From: a virus
IMG/VR virus record: IMGVR_UViG_3300001533_003062
Coordinates: 1-64,000 of that record
Reading direction: 5' to 3' (one strand)
Length of the DNA: 64,000 bases
Translations under genes and position numbers: made by a program
Shown here: in pieces, positions 28,501 to 36,914 of the stretch
How the letters are laid out: each line of letters begins with the position of its first letter
How positions within the stretch are numbered: position 1 is the first letter of the stretch
Notes under the pieces: generated by a model
Database searches by the model: none
Seen by the model: only the letters and a program-made list of their open reading frames with translations
Told to the model about the DNA's origin: nothing

Positions 28501-31500
28501 CCTGTTATATTTACCTCTTCCACTATTTTAGCTAGTCTTCTATACAGTTTAATCAACTCCTCCTCACCCAAAGACCTCAGTCTCTCTTCAAAGCGATACT
28601 GAAGAGAGGCGCTCCCCTCTATAAGGGTTACTAAAGCAAACAAACCTTGGTTAGAATCTATTTCTTGCTTTTCATCTCCGAGGAAATCAACTATTCTTTT
28701 AAAAAGCTTCCCCCCCTCCCCGTTACCATCTAAGATAACATCGAGGGCATCTCTTTCCCATAGTATCTCTCTTAAATCCTCACCTGCAGAATATTCATTT
28801 AGGGGGGGCCTCCCATCATCAAAATCTATTAGGTCTAAATCATTCTCTTCACTCCTTATATATTCCACTTTCTCAACACTCTCTCCGCCCTCGGTCCCTA
28901 CTAAAATATCGGCATTGTCATAGGTCACCAAGAACTCGGCAGTACCCCTAGATTTAATGCTAATAGCATTAAAAACATCACGTGTTTCCCACTCACCTGG
29001 TACTGGAAGGTTCTCAAATGAATGTACCAGAGAATCCTCTAAGGCTTCTTTTCTTGGGTTACCGTTTTTTACGTAGACGGGAAATGTCCGATACACCGCC
29101 GCCTCCGTAGTTAAGCTATCCCTAAAACCTCTATCTAAAAATAATACCCTAGAGTCATAGAGCCTGTGATCTGGCACACCTGTTATGCTTAATGTGAAAT
29201 CTTCTATAGCTTTTACCCCCTCATCTTTAACGATATTCCGGGTATCCATTAAATAGGATCCTCCCTCCCTATCTAATACCCTAATATCTTCTAAGGCTAT
29301 AAACGGGCTCAATAAAGAAACGGAGAATATCTCTGTTCCTTTTTCTTTAAAAGATTCCACATTTTTAACGAATTCAGATAACGTATAATGTTTAGGGTCA
29401 TTGATAATATCTCTATCGTTATCATAAATAGGGTCCCTGTAATAGCTGAAAATTCTTTCAATATTGAGCTCACTCAGTTCGGGATTTATTCTATGGATTA
29501 AGTCGTATGTGATCCGTAACTCCCCTAAACCGTCAAATCCTGTGGTAGACTTAATTTCTATATTTTCTACCAAGAAATCTGAGGGGCTGGCCTTAAGGTT
29601 AAATCTTAATAGCGGGTATTCCACCGGTCCTAAAACTATGGGACCTGAATTAAGCATTTCCCGGGCTATACGCTGATATAATACGCCCCTTTCTAAGCTT
29701 ATACTCCATTCTTTATATCCCTTAGATATACGCTTATCCCAGAACTCTAGCAATTTCTTATATACCCTTGTAATCGATTTAAAGCCCCCATAATTTGATA
29801 GGGCATCTCGGGCATTATCGTACGAAGTGATTATCTCGTTGGACGCCTTATCCTCCTCATGGGTCTCTGTCGATCCCGGTTTGGTGAAAGCTTTCTCTAT
29901 TACATCCGGTGTAAGAATATTTCTTACAGAACCATACTCCTTATACTCATCCCCGTAGGTTTCGGTTAAAAAATTCATATGTATCTCATAGGCCATCATT
30001 CGAGTTAGTACCAACCTTATAGCCTCTAAAAGATAACCTTTAAATCTACTACTATCCACAAGTAACCCTCCACCATCAGGTGAAATACCATAAGATCCCG
30101 AGGAATAATCTAAGGTTCCATCTAAAAAACATCGAGCTATTTTATTGTCGAAAAGTAATAAGTCCTTATCTATAAGCTCAAGTAACTGCCAGGCCTGCTT
30201 CTCCCTTAATAGGTGCCTGAAGATATTGTCTGGATCGTAAAAATTTTTATATTTGCGTCCAGGGATTAGCCCGTAGTCCTCTATAACATCGTTACCGCCA
30301 GAAGAATACGGGTAAAGCCAATGGTCTCTATTCTTACCTCTAAAAACTAAACCCTCGACAAAAGATCCCGCATCCTTATTGTAGGTCTTTTCAAAAGTGA
30401 TGTCAGCTACATCTCCAAATCTAGGATCTTTCTGATCAACGCCCTCTATTAAGGCGTCCATAGTGTCTGATACTTTTCTCTCCTCGAAAATATTCAAACC
30501 TTTAAGGTTGAGCTCCTTATTAACCCCAGGAGCATCCTCTTTTATAGATACATCCATAGTACCCTCGTCAGGAGAGTCTACCATCATTCTGAATAATTTA
30601 TCTGGTTCTAAAAGTGCTAATAGGCCAGGTGGTAGGAAAGGAGCAAACAATAAAAATGCGGGAAGACCTTTCTTTATTTTATTTTTACCTCTTTCGTGTC
30701 CCTTGATTTCATCACCTACTATCCTAGCCCCAAAATTACCCTCATCATCCCACATGGGAAATTCTTGAGCCACACTTTTCTCAATCCACACCCTAAAACC
30801 GTCTACAGGTAAGGAATCTTGAAGCTCTCTTAAAGTAAGATAGGCATGGTAAATTCTATTAGATCCCAGCTTACCTGTAAAACCCGTATCAAAATATACC
30901 CCCGCAGGATAATAAGACCCGTCTTCCTTAAGAACCGTATTCTCTTCAACAAAGAATACCTTATAAGTAGGTATACCCCTCTCGCTAAAATAACGGCCCT
31001 TTTCTAAGGTTGAGATATCTCCACTTCTTAAGGATATTAATTCATATGGTAGCCTCTTCTGGTTTTTGGCCTGTTTGTATACGAAACTATCCTCGTCCCA
31101 ATCCTTAGCCATTTCTTTAAATTCATCCTCAGATAGCTGACGTATGTTAGACTCTTTGGTTATGTCTTCTATCTCATAGTAGGTTTTTCTCCCGTCTATC
31201 TTTATCTTATCCCCAACGCTCACCCTAGTCAAAAAATCATAGGGATTTTCCTTAGCGGAAAAAAGCTTATCTTTATCTCTTATAACCACATCATAGTTAG
31301 CTACTAAATTCGTCTCTTGTCCCTTAAGTATCCTGTAGTCGACTGTAGGCATACCATTATTCACATCATTATTGACCCATCCAGGGTTAGCCGATTTTAC
31401 ATAACCTACCTTTATTTTATTATATTCTATGTTGTAACAATACACATCGTTATTCAGTTTCTGCCTCTTACCAAATCTATCATAGTACTTTGGAGATGCT

Positions 31501-34500
31501 CCGTCATAACCAACTGGAAAAAATATAGAGAAACCATTATCTATCTGAGCTATTTCCTCATCAGTAGTTAGTGTGTAGTTATGGTCTTCTACGCTACTAT
31601 CCGCTAACTTAAATATCCCATCCTCTTTAATAACGTGCTGGCAATTACCAAACCTAAAACCCAGTATAAGTTGTAGCTCAGATGCAAAGTTCCTTAAACG
31701 ATCCTTATACCACTTATAAATCTTTAAGTATATCTGCTTTTTTATTTCTTCGTCCCTTAGGAGATACTTAAGGTTCTCTATCCCCCCTTTATATACCTCG
31801 ACTAGGTCATCCCCGCCGACCTCATCGCCTGAGCCTCCGCCGGAACTTTTATCCTTAACTATCTGACCTATCTCAGGAATGGACTCTATCTCTATAAACT
31901 GCCTCTCCGTTAAAGTCTGTATATAAAATTGATCTCTATTTAAAAAATCCATATAGACCTCTACGGAGCTTCCCACAGGTAAGTCCTTAAAATATCGGCA
32001 AGAACACGTTATCGATTTACCTTCTTCTTCCGGATAAGCATTTAGGCCTAGGTAGTTCAGACGGAACCTGTCATCAGTTACTAAGGGCTCCGTAAGAGAT
32101 AAGCCTCCTCCCTCCACAGCATAGTCCTCGTCAGCTACTAATTTACTTTCTCCCGAAAGTAAATAATACGAGTACCCATCATTAAAATCCACCCGAGATC
32201 TAAATTGTACGGGATAACTAGTGTAAGAGATATCAGGGGAAGCTAGCAAGGTATCTAGCTCTTCCTCATTTAGAGGGACATCAAAATATACCCGCATTAG
32301 TGCCGACTCATATACACTTTCATCCATATATTTTTCAATGCTCGACACCGCTCTTATAAGATCATTATTAAATCTTATGATAGATCCGGGCACCATATCG
32401 GTAAGAAAATCAGATACGTCTAACCCGTCTGGAGAAAATAAAGAAAAATTCTCTGCAGTGACATCAGTAAATGACAGACCCGAAGAAACGGATCTAAAAA
32501 CAGGTAAGGTATAGGAGAAATCTGCGGAGGAGGACACCTCCTGAAGCTTTTGGGTATCTATGGGCGAATCAAAAGTCACCCTTACAACTTCTGTGCCGTC
32601 CCTACCCTCATCTACGTACCTATCTACCCTATATATTGTCCTAAATTCTTTATTAAGCACCTTTAAAACAGAGCCTTGAATTAAGCCCCGGGTCTTATAG
32701 GCTAGGTCGTTACCTGGATCCGCGAAGGAAACACTATCCTCTTTGCCGTCTATGATAACGAGCGAACCATCAAGGGTACTGAACACAGGCTCCGTTACAG
32801 CTATATCGGAGGCCCCTGATATCATTACCAATAGTTCCATATCTAAAGGTCTATTAAAATTTACCTTTACGATCTCTATGTTGGACCTATTTGTATCTAC
32901 GTAATTTTCTACAGACTCTATATGCCTGATATCCGTATCTTTAAATTTTATCAGAGATCCTCTTACCAAAGCCTTTAAAGACCTAAAAACATCCGTACCT
33001 GGTGGAGTTGTTAGGGATAAACTACTCTCTTTACCGTCTATTATGATAAGATCCTGATTAAAGTGCTCTAAGCTTACCCATTCTGCTTCCTTGCTGACCC
33101 AAACTCCCGGCTCAACCGTGTGCTCATTGAATTCAGGATATACCGTTATATCAGTTTTATTCTCTTTTTCATTATACTCACAGGATAATACCTTATGAAA
33201 ATAGGACTCCCCCGTTATATTACTTCTATAAGCTAGCAGAGAATTCTCCTTAAGGGCGTACGATCTATCTACGTCTAATATGGTATACTTATCTTTACCT
33301 AATACCGTTCTTATTAATTTTCTCTTATAAAGTTCCTGTATTATGCCCACTGTGTACGGTAAGCTCTCATAGACATTTTCCTCAAAGGGCTGGATAGACA
33401 GGCTCTCCCTACCGCCACCTTTTACAAAATTTACCACCTTAAAAGGCTTATAGTTCTCCGGATAATTTCCATCTAGCGCATTAAAGGTACTTACCGTATC
33501 CTCTATAGCAGCCACCAAAGAATCTATAGTCGGATATTCACTGTATCTAAAATCGTAGCTATCCCCATTAAGGACTCCCCCTAAAGACTCGAGGAGAGAT
33601 ATTCTATTAGTATCGATCTGTATCTTAGCGTTTCCCTCAAAACCGTCGGGTACCGCATAATCTATTTTAAAAGCAGACTCTTCGGGATCTGTTAGAACAA
33701 ATTTTTTTGTTATTAAATCGGTACCACCTAAAGTATATATAGGCAACTCAGACACAGCGACCCCATCTTCTATGTTGCTTATAAGAGAGGGAAATATAGT
33801 AGCCTTTACTTCCCCGGCCTCTAGTCGGGATTCAAGAACGATATAGATATCTCTACCGTCCACCATCAATAGGTGATTAGAAGCCACGGACTCTAATAAC
33901 TGCAGAGTATTGCCTCTAAAAGATACAGTGTCATTGCCCACTGATATATTTTTATTTACTTCCGTACTAGGAGGTAAACTCGTCCACTCTACGCTTTTAT
34001 CGAACACATAAAAAGAGGGATTATAGATATCTTCAGGGTAGCTACCATAAAATTCCACAAAGGTGCTATTATCTGCAAAACGCACGGATTTAACTCTCAA
34101 GTAATAAGTAGCCTCTGGGGCCATATTATCTATTCTAAGGACATCCCCGGGATAAATAATATCCCTTCTATCAAAGCCCTCGATCAAAAGAGTGTTAGAC
34201 CCCTCTTCCAGCACATTATAAAGTCTTTGGATAGGTGCGTATGGGAGTATCTCACTTTCAAAACTATAAGAAACATTTACGATACTATTCCGATTTAGGA
34301 CCGCTGTATTTAAGCTGTTATCTAAGGTGAGAGTCCTCTCTATATTGTCATAGGTATAACCCTCGGTATTTAATAACCTGATATCCCCGCCCTCGATCAC
34401 TCTTAAATTACTGAGAGAAACCTCTTCCAAATCTCCGGAAAATTGAAATTTATCAGGGTCTCCAGATTTTTTAAATGGGTCCTCAATTACCCTAGATACT

Positions 34501-36281
34501 GCAGGATTAGTGACCGAAAATATATAAGACCCCTCATCAGAGACCTCTAGCGTATCATTTAGTATAGTCATCTTATAAGTAGTTTCGCTGGTATCTGACG
34601 GTTGTATCACTGTATGCAGTAAAGATAAGGGGGTGTATATAGCCTCAATAGAATCCACCGAGGAACTTAAAACATCTGCATCGAATATTCTTATTTTACC
34701 TGTAAGATAGGATACCTCAAAATCAGCGCCCTCGGAGAGTCTTCGACTACCGCTTTTAATATCTCCACCACTCTCCTGCTGAGTCCAGTTAACGGTTAAT
34801 CTCACTGTCCCGTTTAATATGGGGTATTGGCTAAGCCTTAAGTTGTCCCCGCTTATTCTCTCTCCCTCGACATCCTTACCCTCGACATAGTACGATACAA
34901 GTACAGCTTCATCTTTTGAAAGCGGGGTATTGAACAATAGTGCCCCCGATGTGTAGTCTATTTCACACCCTTCCCCAGGGAATAAATGATTCTCCTCTCT
35001 ATCTTCAAAATAAAGGGGATTTTCTATACCTACACCAGTGAAACCCTGATCTACTACCAGCTCATTCTTATCTAATATAGTAGAATAGGGTGCACCCTTA
35101 ATAATACTCATACCATCCCAAAGTATTCTTTTTCTCGTAGCTATAGATCCTATTATCTCTTCAGAATTATAATGATCCGATAAAAAAACTACCCCTCCCG
35201 GATAATCAATCTTATAATTGTCGTCTTTTACGAGCAGATTTTCATTGACCCTTATCTCTTCCGAGTTGGGTATTATATTACTAATAGGGGTTATTAGAGG
35301 TTCTCCTCCCCCTATTTCTTTCTTTTTAATTATTGAAAATATACCCTCAAATGACCCATCTATAGGCTCTACTTGGGAGGCTCCTTTCCCACCTACCTTA
35401 CCTAACTCATCTAAAAATTTAATATAGGCTACATCTCTTTCCTCATAGGCTGGAAACGGAAATTTATATTGATCCTCTTGGGAATAGTTTACAACATAAT
35501 CCTTATTCTCTTCCTTAAGTAATAGCTCCCCACCCTCTTCAGACCAGTAAACCTTTAGAGTTTCGTGAGGGAAAGGTAATGGATCCAAGGACAAATCAGA
35601 TATAGGACTTTTTGAGTTAGTCACTAATTTTTTCCTAGGCTCGGTAGAATTAACAGTCATCATATCCGCGGAGTTAGTAGACGCCCCCGGAAAAATTTTA
35701 AATCTTATGTTATCATCCTCTAAAGGTTTTTCCCATCCCGTTGCGCCAGATACGACGGTAAGGGCCTCCACACCCGTGAATCCCCAGGCATTCCTATCCC
35801 TATCAAAAAACATACCTGATTCATCCTGAAGGGTTTTTACAACCTCATAGCTAACACTACCTTTTTTTATTTTTCTTAGAGTACAAACCCCCTCTTTTTC
35901 ATCCGGATCGGTATCGTTTAATTTCTGATATTTATCCGTCAAGTATATTTTATTTCCGTCTGCACTTATACCCGTTATAGCCCAAAACCTTTCGTCCGAA
36001 TCAAATCTTATGATATCGCCGTGAACGACCTCTTTTTTATCCCCTATGAATTTAAAGTTACTCACTTCTTCGCTATCTTGTTTAAACTTACCCGAGCCCT
36101 TAAATTGGTTTTTACTTAGAGAAGCCTGTACTAAGTAATTAGCGCCAGTCTCGAAGGTCCTTATATCAGGATCAACTTCTATAGTAGACGTAGTAGATGC
36201 GTTATTAGTCGTTACTTTAGCTCCTCTAGCTACCGTATTACCTAAATAAAGTGATTTTAGTCTAAATACTTCTGATCCCAT
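25584..36281 (-). CDS. Giant 3565-aa baseplate/virion structural protein
   Basis: 3565 aa, the largest gene here. Residues 1-1470 are chains of beta-sandwich units of the form 'DYTSGALLFNTPLSKDEAVLVSYY'. They include three tandem ~95-residue repeats at about 1074-1360 (LIIIDGKESS / LVIIDGKEDS / LSFTDVTAEN, each with RGSL/QGSV/PGSI then VVRV-type strands). A Gly/Ser linker near 1480 (SSGGGSGDEVGG) precedes a mixed alpha/beta half. A strongly hydrophobic run (LPAFLLFAPFLPPGLLALL) lies near residue 1875. It ends in a charged helix. No enzyme motif or known family is recognised. It lies 9 nt after the spike-neighbour gene and before the wedge genes, so it probably forms part of the baseplate or a large tail appendage. 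Confidence 0.8.
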   Translation of the reverse strand: MGSEVFRLKSLYLGNTVARGAKVTTNNASTTSTIEVDPDIRTFETGANYLVQASLSKNQFKGSGKFKQDSEEVSNFKFIGDKKEVVHGDIIRFDSDERFWAITGISADGNKIYLTDKYQKLNDTDPDEKEGVCTLRKIKKGSVSYEVVKTLQDESGMFFDRDRNAWGFTGVEALTVVSGATGWEKPLEDDNIRFKIFPGASTNSADMMTVNSTEPRKKLVTNSKSPISDLSLDPLPFPHETLKVYWSEEGGELLLKEENKDYVVNYSQEDQYKFPFPAYEERDVAYIKFLDELGKVGGKGASQVEPIDGSFEGIFSIIKKKEIGGGEPLITPISNIIPNSEEIRVNENLLVKDDNYKIDYPGGVVFLSDHYNSEEIIGSIATRKRILWDGMSIIKGAPYSTILDKNELVVDQGFTGVGIENPLYFEDREENHLFPGEGCEIDYTSGALLFNTPLSKDEAVLVSYYVEGKDVEGERISGDNLRLSQYPILNGTVRLTVNWTQQESGGDIKSGSRRLSEGADFEVSYLTGKIRIFDADVLSSSVDSIEAIYTPLSLLHTVIQPSDTSETTYKMTILNDTLEVSDEGSYIFSVTNPAVSRVIEDPFKKSGDPDKFQFSGDLEEVSLSNLRVIEGGDIRLLNTEGYTYDNIERTLTLDNSLNTAVLNRNSIVNVSYSFESEILPYAPIQRLYNVLEEGSNTLLIEGFDRRDIIYPGDVLRIDNMAPEATYYLRVKSVRFADNSTFVEFYGSYPEDIYNPSFYVFDKSVEWTSLPPSTEVNKNISVGNDTVSFRGNTLQLLESVASNHLLMVDGRDIYIVLESRLEAGEVKATIFPSLISNIEDGVAVSELPIYTLGGTDLITKKFVLTDPEESAFKIDYAVPDGFEGNAKIQIDTNRISLLESLGGVLNGDSYDFRYSEYPTIDSLVAAIEDTVSTFNALDGNYPENYKPFKVVNFVKGGGRESLSIQPFEENVYESLPYTVGIIQELYKRKLIRTVLGKDKYTILDVDRSYALKENSLLAYRSNITGESYFHKVLSCEYNEKENKTDITVYPEFNEHTVEPGVWVSKEAEWVSLEHFNQDLIIIDGKESSLSLTTPPGTDVFRSLKALVRGSLIKFKDTDIRHIESVENYVDTNRSNIEIVKVNFNRPLDMELLVMISGASDIAVTEPVFSTLDGSLVIIDGKEDSVSFADPGNDLAYKTRGLIQGSVLKVLNKEFRTIYRVDRYVDEGRDGTEVVRVTFDSPIDTQKLQEVSSSADFSYTLPVFRSVSSGLSFTDVTAENFSLFSPDGLDVSDFLTDMVPGSIIRFNNDLIRAVSSIEKYMDESVYESALMRVYFDVPLNEEELDTLLASPDISYTSYPVQFRSRVDFNDGYSYYLLSGESKLVADEDYAVEGGGLSLTEPLVTDDRFRLNYLGLNAYPEEEGKSITCSCRYFKDLPVGSSVEVYMDFLNRDQFYIQTLTERQFIEIESIPEIGQIVKDKSSGGGSGDEVGGDDLVEVYKGGIENLKYLLRDEEIKKQIYLKIYKWYKDRLRNFASELQLILGFRFGNCQHVIKEDGIFKLADSSVEDHNYTLTTDEEIAQIDNGFSIFFPVGYDGASPKYYDRFGKRQKLNNDVYCYNIEYNKIKVGYVKSANPGWVNNDVNNGMPTVDYRILKGQETNLVANYDVVIRDKDKLFSAKENPYDFLTRVSVGDKIKIDGRKTYYEIEDITKESNIRQLSEDEFKEMAKDWDEDSFVYKQAKNQKRLPYELISLRSGDISTLEKGRYFSERGIPTYKVFFVEENTVLKEDGSYYPAGVYFDTGFTGKLGSNRIYHAYLTLRELQDSLPVDGFRVWIEKSVAQEFPMWDDEGNFGARIVGDEIKGHERGKNKIKKGLPAFLLFAPFLPPGLLALLEPDKLFRMMVDSPDEGTMDVSIKEDAPGVNKELNLKGLNIFEERKVSDTMDALIEGVDQKDPRFGDVADITFEKTYNKDAGSFVEGLVFRGKNRDHWLYPYSSGGNDVIEDYGLIPGRKYKNFYDPDNIFRHLLREKQAWQLLELIDKDLLLFDNKIARCFLDGTLDYSSGSYGISPDGGGLLVDSSRFKGYLLEAIRLVLTRMMAYEIHMNFLTETYGDEYKEYGSVRNILTPDVIEKAFTKPGSTETHEEDKASNEIITSYDNARDALSNYGGFKSITRVYKKLLEFWDKRISKGYKEWSISLERGVLYQRIAREMLNSGPIVLGPVEYPLLRFNLKASPSDFLVENIEIKSTTGFDGLGELRITYDLIHRINPELSELNIERIFSYYRDPIYDNDRDIINDPKHYTLSEFVKNVESFKEKGTEIFSVSLLSPFIALEDIRVLDREGGSYLMDTRNIVKDEGVKAIEDFTLSITGVPDHRLYDSRVLFLDRGFRDSLTTEAAVYRTFPVYVKNGNPRKEALEDSLVHSFENLPVPGEWETRDVFNAISIKSRGTAEFLVTYDNADILVGTEGGESVEKVEYIRSEENDLDLIDFDDGRPPLNEYSAGEDLREILWERDALDVILDGNGEGGKLFKRIVDFLGDEKQEIDSNQGLFALVTLIEGSASLQYRFEERLRSLGEEELIKLYRRLAKIVEEVNITGDPNLAIITPDEYQKLRANVPINRPSTKIVRNIVLLRREAEGGKYILKLDLGKYKKIRDLIEAINNAQWRGEYTNEKGEVVPGAYIFGEDPENSGGHYEATAVGGDWVLDLDTQNLKVSYEPVRKYFRIFSKSDNGGEGKFYRTDEVSLVKGVDGELLNLNGSYTDSKAYIAGWKLQVSRSDFGGSVDLSVVQDNYSVRDTENFAFASSPGRAQELMADSGNFGNSVDITPFHVYCWDEPDEEEGRFFEIKNNWIRFKSLNVDVSIPLASSGERPEGRSIEGETLNELLDRINGQLSGSGSVGSDSNAYFYCNLRWDRDFKRGEDGKISEDGNRGYFEYTYLPDQKTELYKSELDKIYLMRDEVVGLTPTEETEIRINEKSNNPLTPGFNESLPDKLNNTTIEDYPVYRSSSLDIKTNAKVFSVVPNSDFYDFSNLQYRVDDVGKTLSFTGNYTTELTYQQDFLFNNTSYDTISELVGAINLETIPETGTPMFNAVLALGGDGSSTDLLSGSGSLSVSPVTLEKEVFTTAPAFDLSIIASSGSVTGSAWEVTDVSYSVPSSRDRITLTATVRYSGNIVYPLNISYNTPLYTIEGLVSVINSRRHLNNFSFEPFFIASVIKPAYNTSPALNLTGTSGFEPFGDVMYGKYITEYNFVLNGNFFDIIEDINSKEPFTGLTSKLVHEGYGDLPAELLIPKPDYQEIESYLDLDGDLRPVLALDLLHMEYEDNTGTYGVSSTEFTVTSGETRSSNLDRDLEKFVRNFRGDYDEGLLSINILPLVRRGFGKLGITRTPEVSMYKNKAFKAYFGVMGDIRYFQVSDYDLTILLNSAKKRMSKPWIDYTPEEETVDYFYNKEQQLKNVFMSNLPSRLIAPLQYENVGEDLKREMALEEDGIYNDYPLGLGTENFLRYIKFKRVGQIREGIVNEQLVSNKYLWLYLKFHREIGCDQKVKYLTKKIEEDEEDASNIGGATGV
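32200..33060 (-). repeat. Three tandem ~95-residue protein repeats inside the giant gene
   Basis: Protein-level triplication. Each unit starts with a 'hhhIDGKE.S.S' strand, continues with 'RGSLIKF / QGSVLKV / PGSIIRF' and 'VENYVD / VDRYVD / IEKYMD', then 'VKVNF / VRVTF / MRVYF', and ends in 'PVFSTLDG / PVFRSVSSG / PVQF'. The third unit is the most diverged. Boundaries are approximate. Confidence 0.75.
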
Positions 36282-36290
36282 ATAATCCTC

Positions 36291-36914
36291 TTAATTTATC
36301 TTTGAATATATCGCGGGTATACCCACCACTGCTAAGGGTCCCACAGGCGGTACAGGTGCAATAGCCCCCGTAACTAATATAGTAAATGTCGCACCGGATT
36401 TTAGCTGATTAACAACCCCGTACGATATACAATCAGCGATCTTATTTATATCCCTACCCATAAGGGCCTTGGAGGCTAAATTAGCCTGCATGATCTTTAT
36501 TAAAGCTTGGGCATTTATCTTAGTTAATTTTGCAGTTCCGCCACCTATAGCTAAACCCGCGAAATTACCTTGGACTATAGCCCCGTTCATAACCTGGCAT
36601 ACGCCATTAGCTATAGCGGAGAAAAAAGATCCCATGTCTCTTCCACCAGCCCCAAAACCTAATTGGGCCGCTCGAGCTCGCATAAGATTAGACATAGCCG
36701 CAGGTACTATACCCGCTACAACTAAACTGGAGGCGGTCCCTACCGGGCCCGCAGTACCTGAGCATGTAAAGGATAGCATATTGGGCGTAGTGATATGTAA
36801 AGCAACAGAGGAGCCTACGGCGTCCGCTATATCAATAGCATTACGCCCTATAATCCTCTTAGAACCAAAATTAGCCATTATAGCTGCCGTTATTAATTTA
36901 CCTGTAACGGGCAT
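36291..36914 (-). CDS. Spike-associated protein with internal duplication
   Basis: 207 aa, Ala/Gly/Ile-rich. The first third (FGSKRIIGRNAIDIADAVGS ... GIVPAAM) and last third (LASKALMGRDINKIADCISY ... GIPAIYS) align with each other. The link is Gly-rich (GFGAGGRDMGSFF, GLAIGGGTAKL). The ATG overlaps the spike gene's stop by one base (TAATG), so the two are coupled. No family is recognised. It could cap or seat the spike, or be a baseplate hub component; the internal symmetry would suit a two-fold or pseudo-hexameric ring. There is no PAAR zinc motif. Confidence 0.6.
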   Translation of the reverse strand: MPVTGKLITAAIMANFGSKRIIGRNAIDIADAVGSSVALHITTPNMLSFTCSGTAGPVGTASSLVVAGIVPAAMSNLMRARAAQLGFGAGGRDMGSFFSAIANGVCQVMNGAIVQGNFAGLAIGGGTAKLTKINAQALIKIMQANLASKALMGRDINKIADCISYGVVNQLKSGATFTILVTGAIAPVPPVGPLAVVGIPAIYSKIN

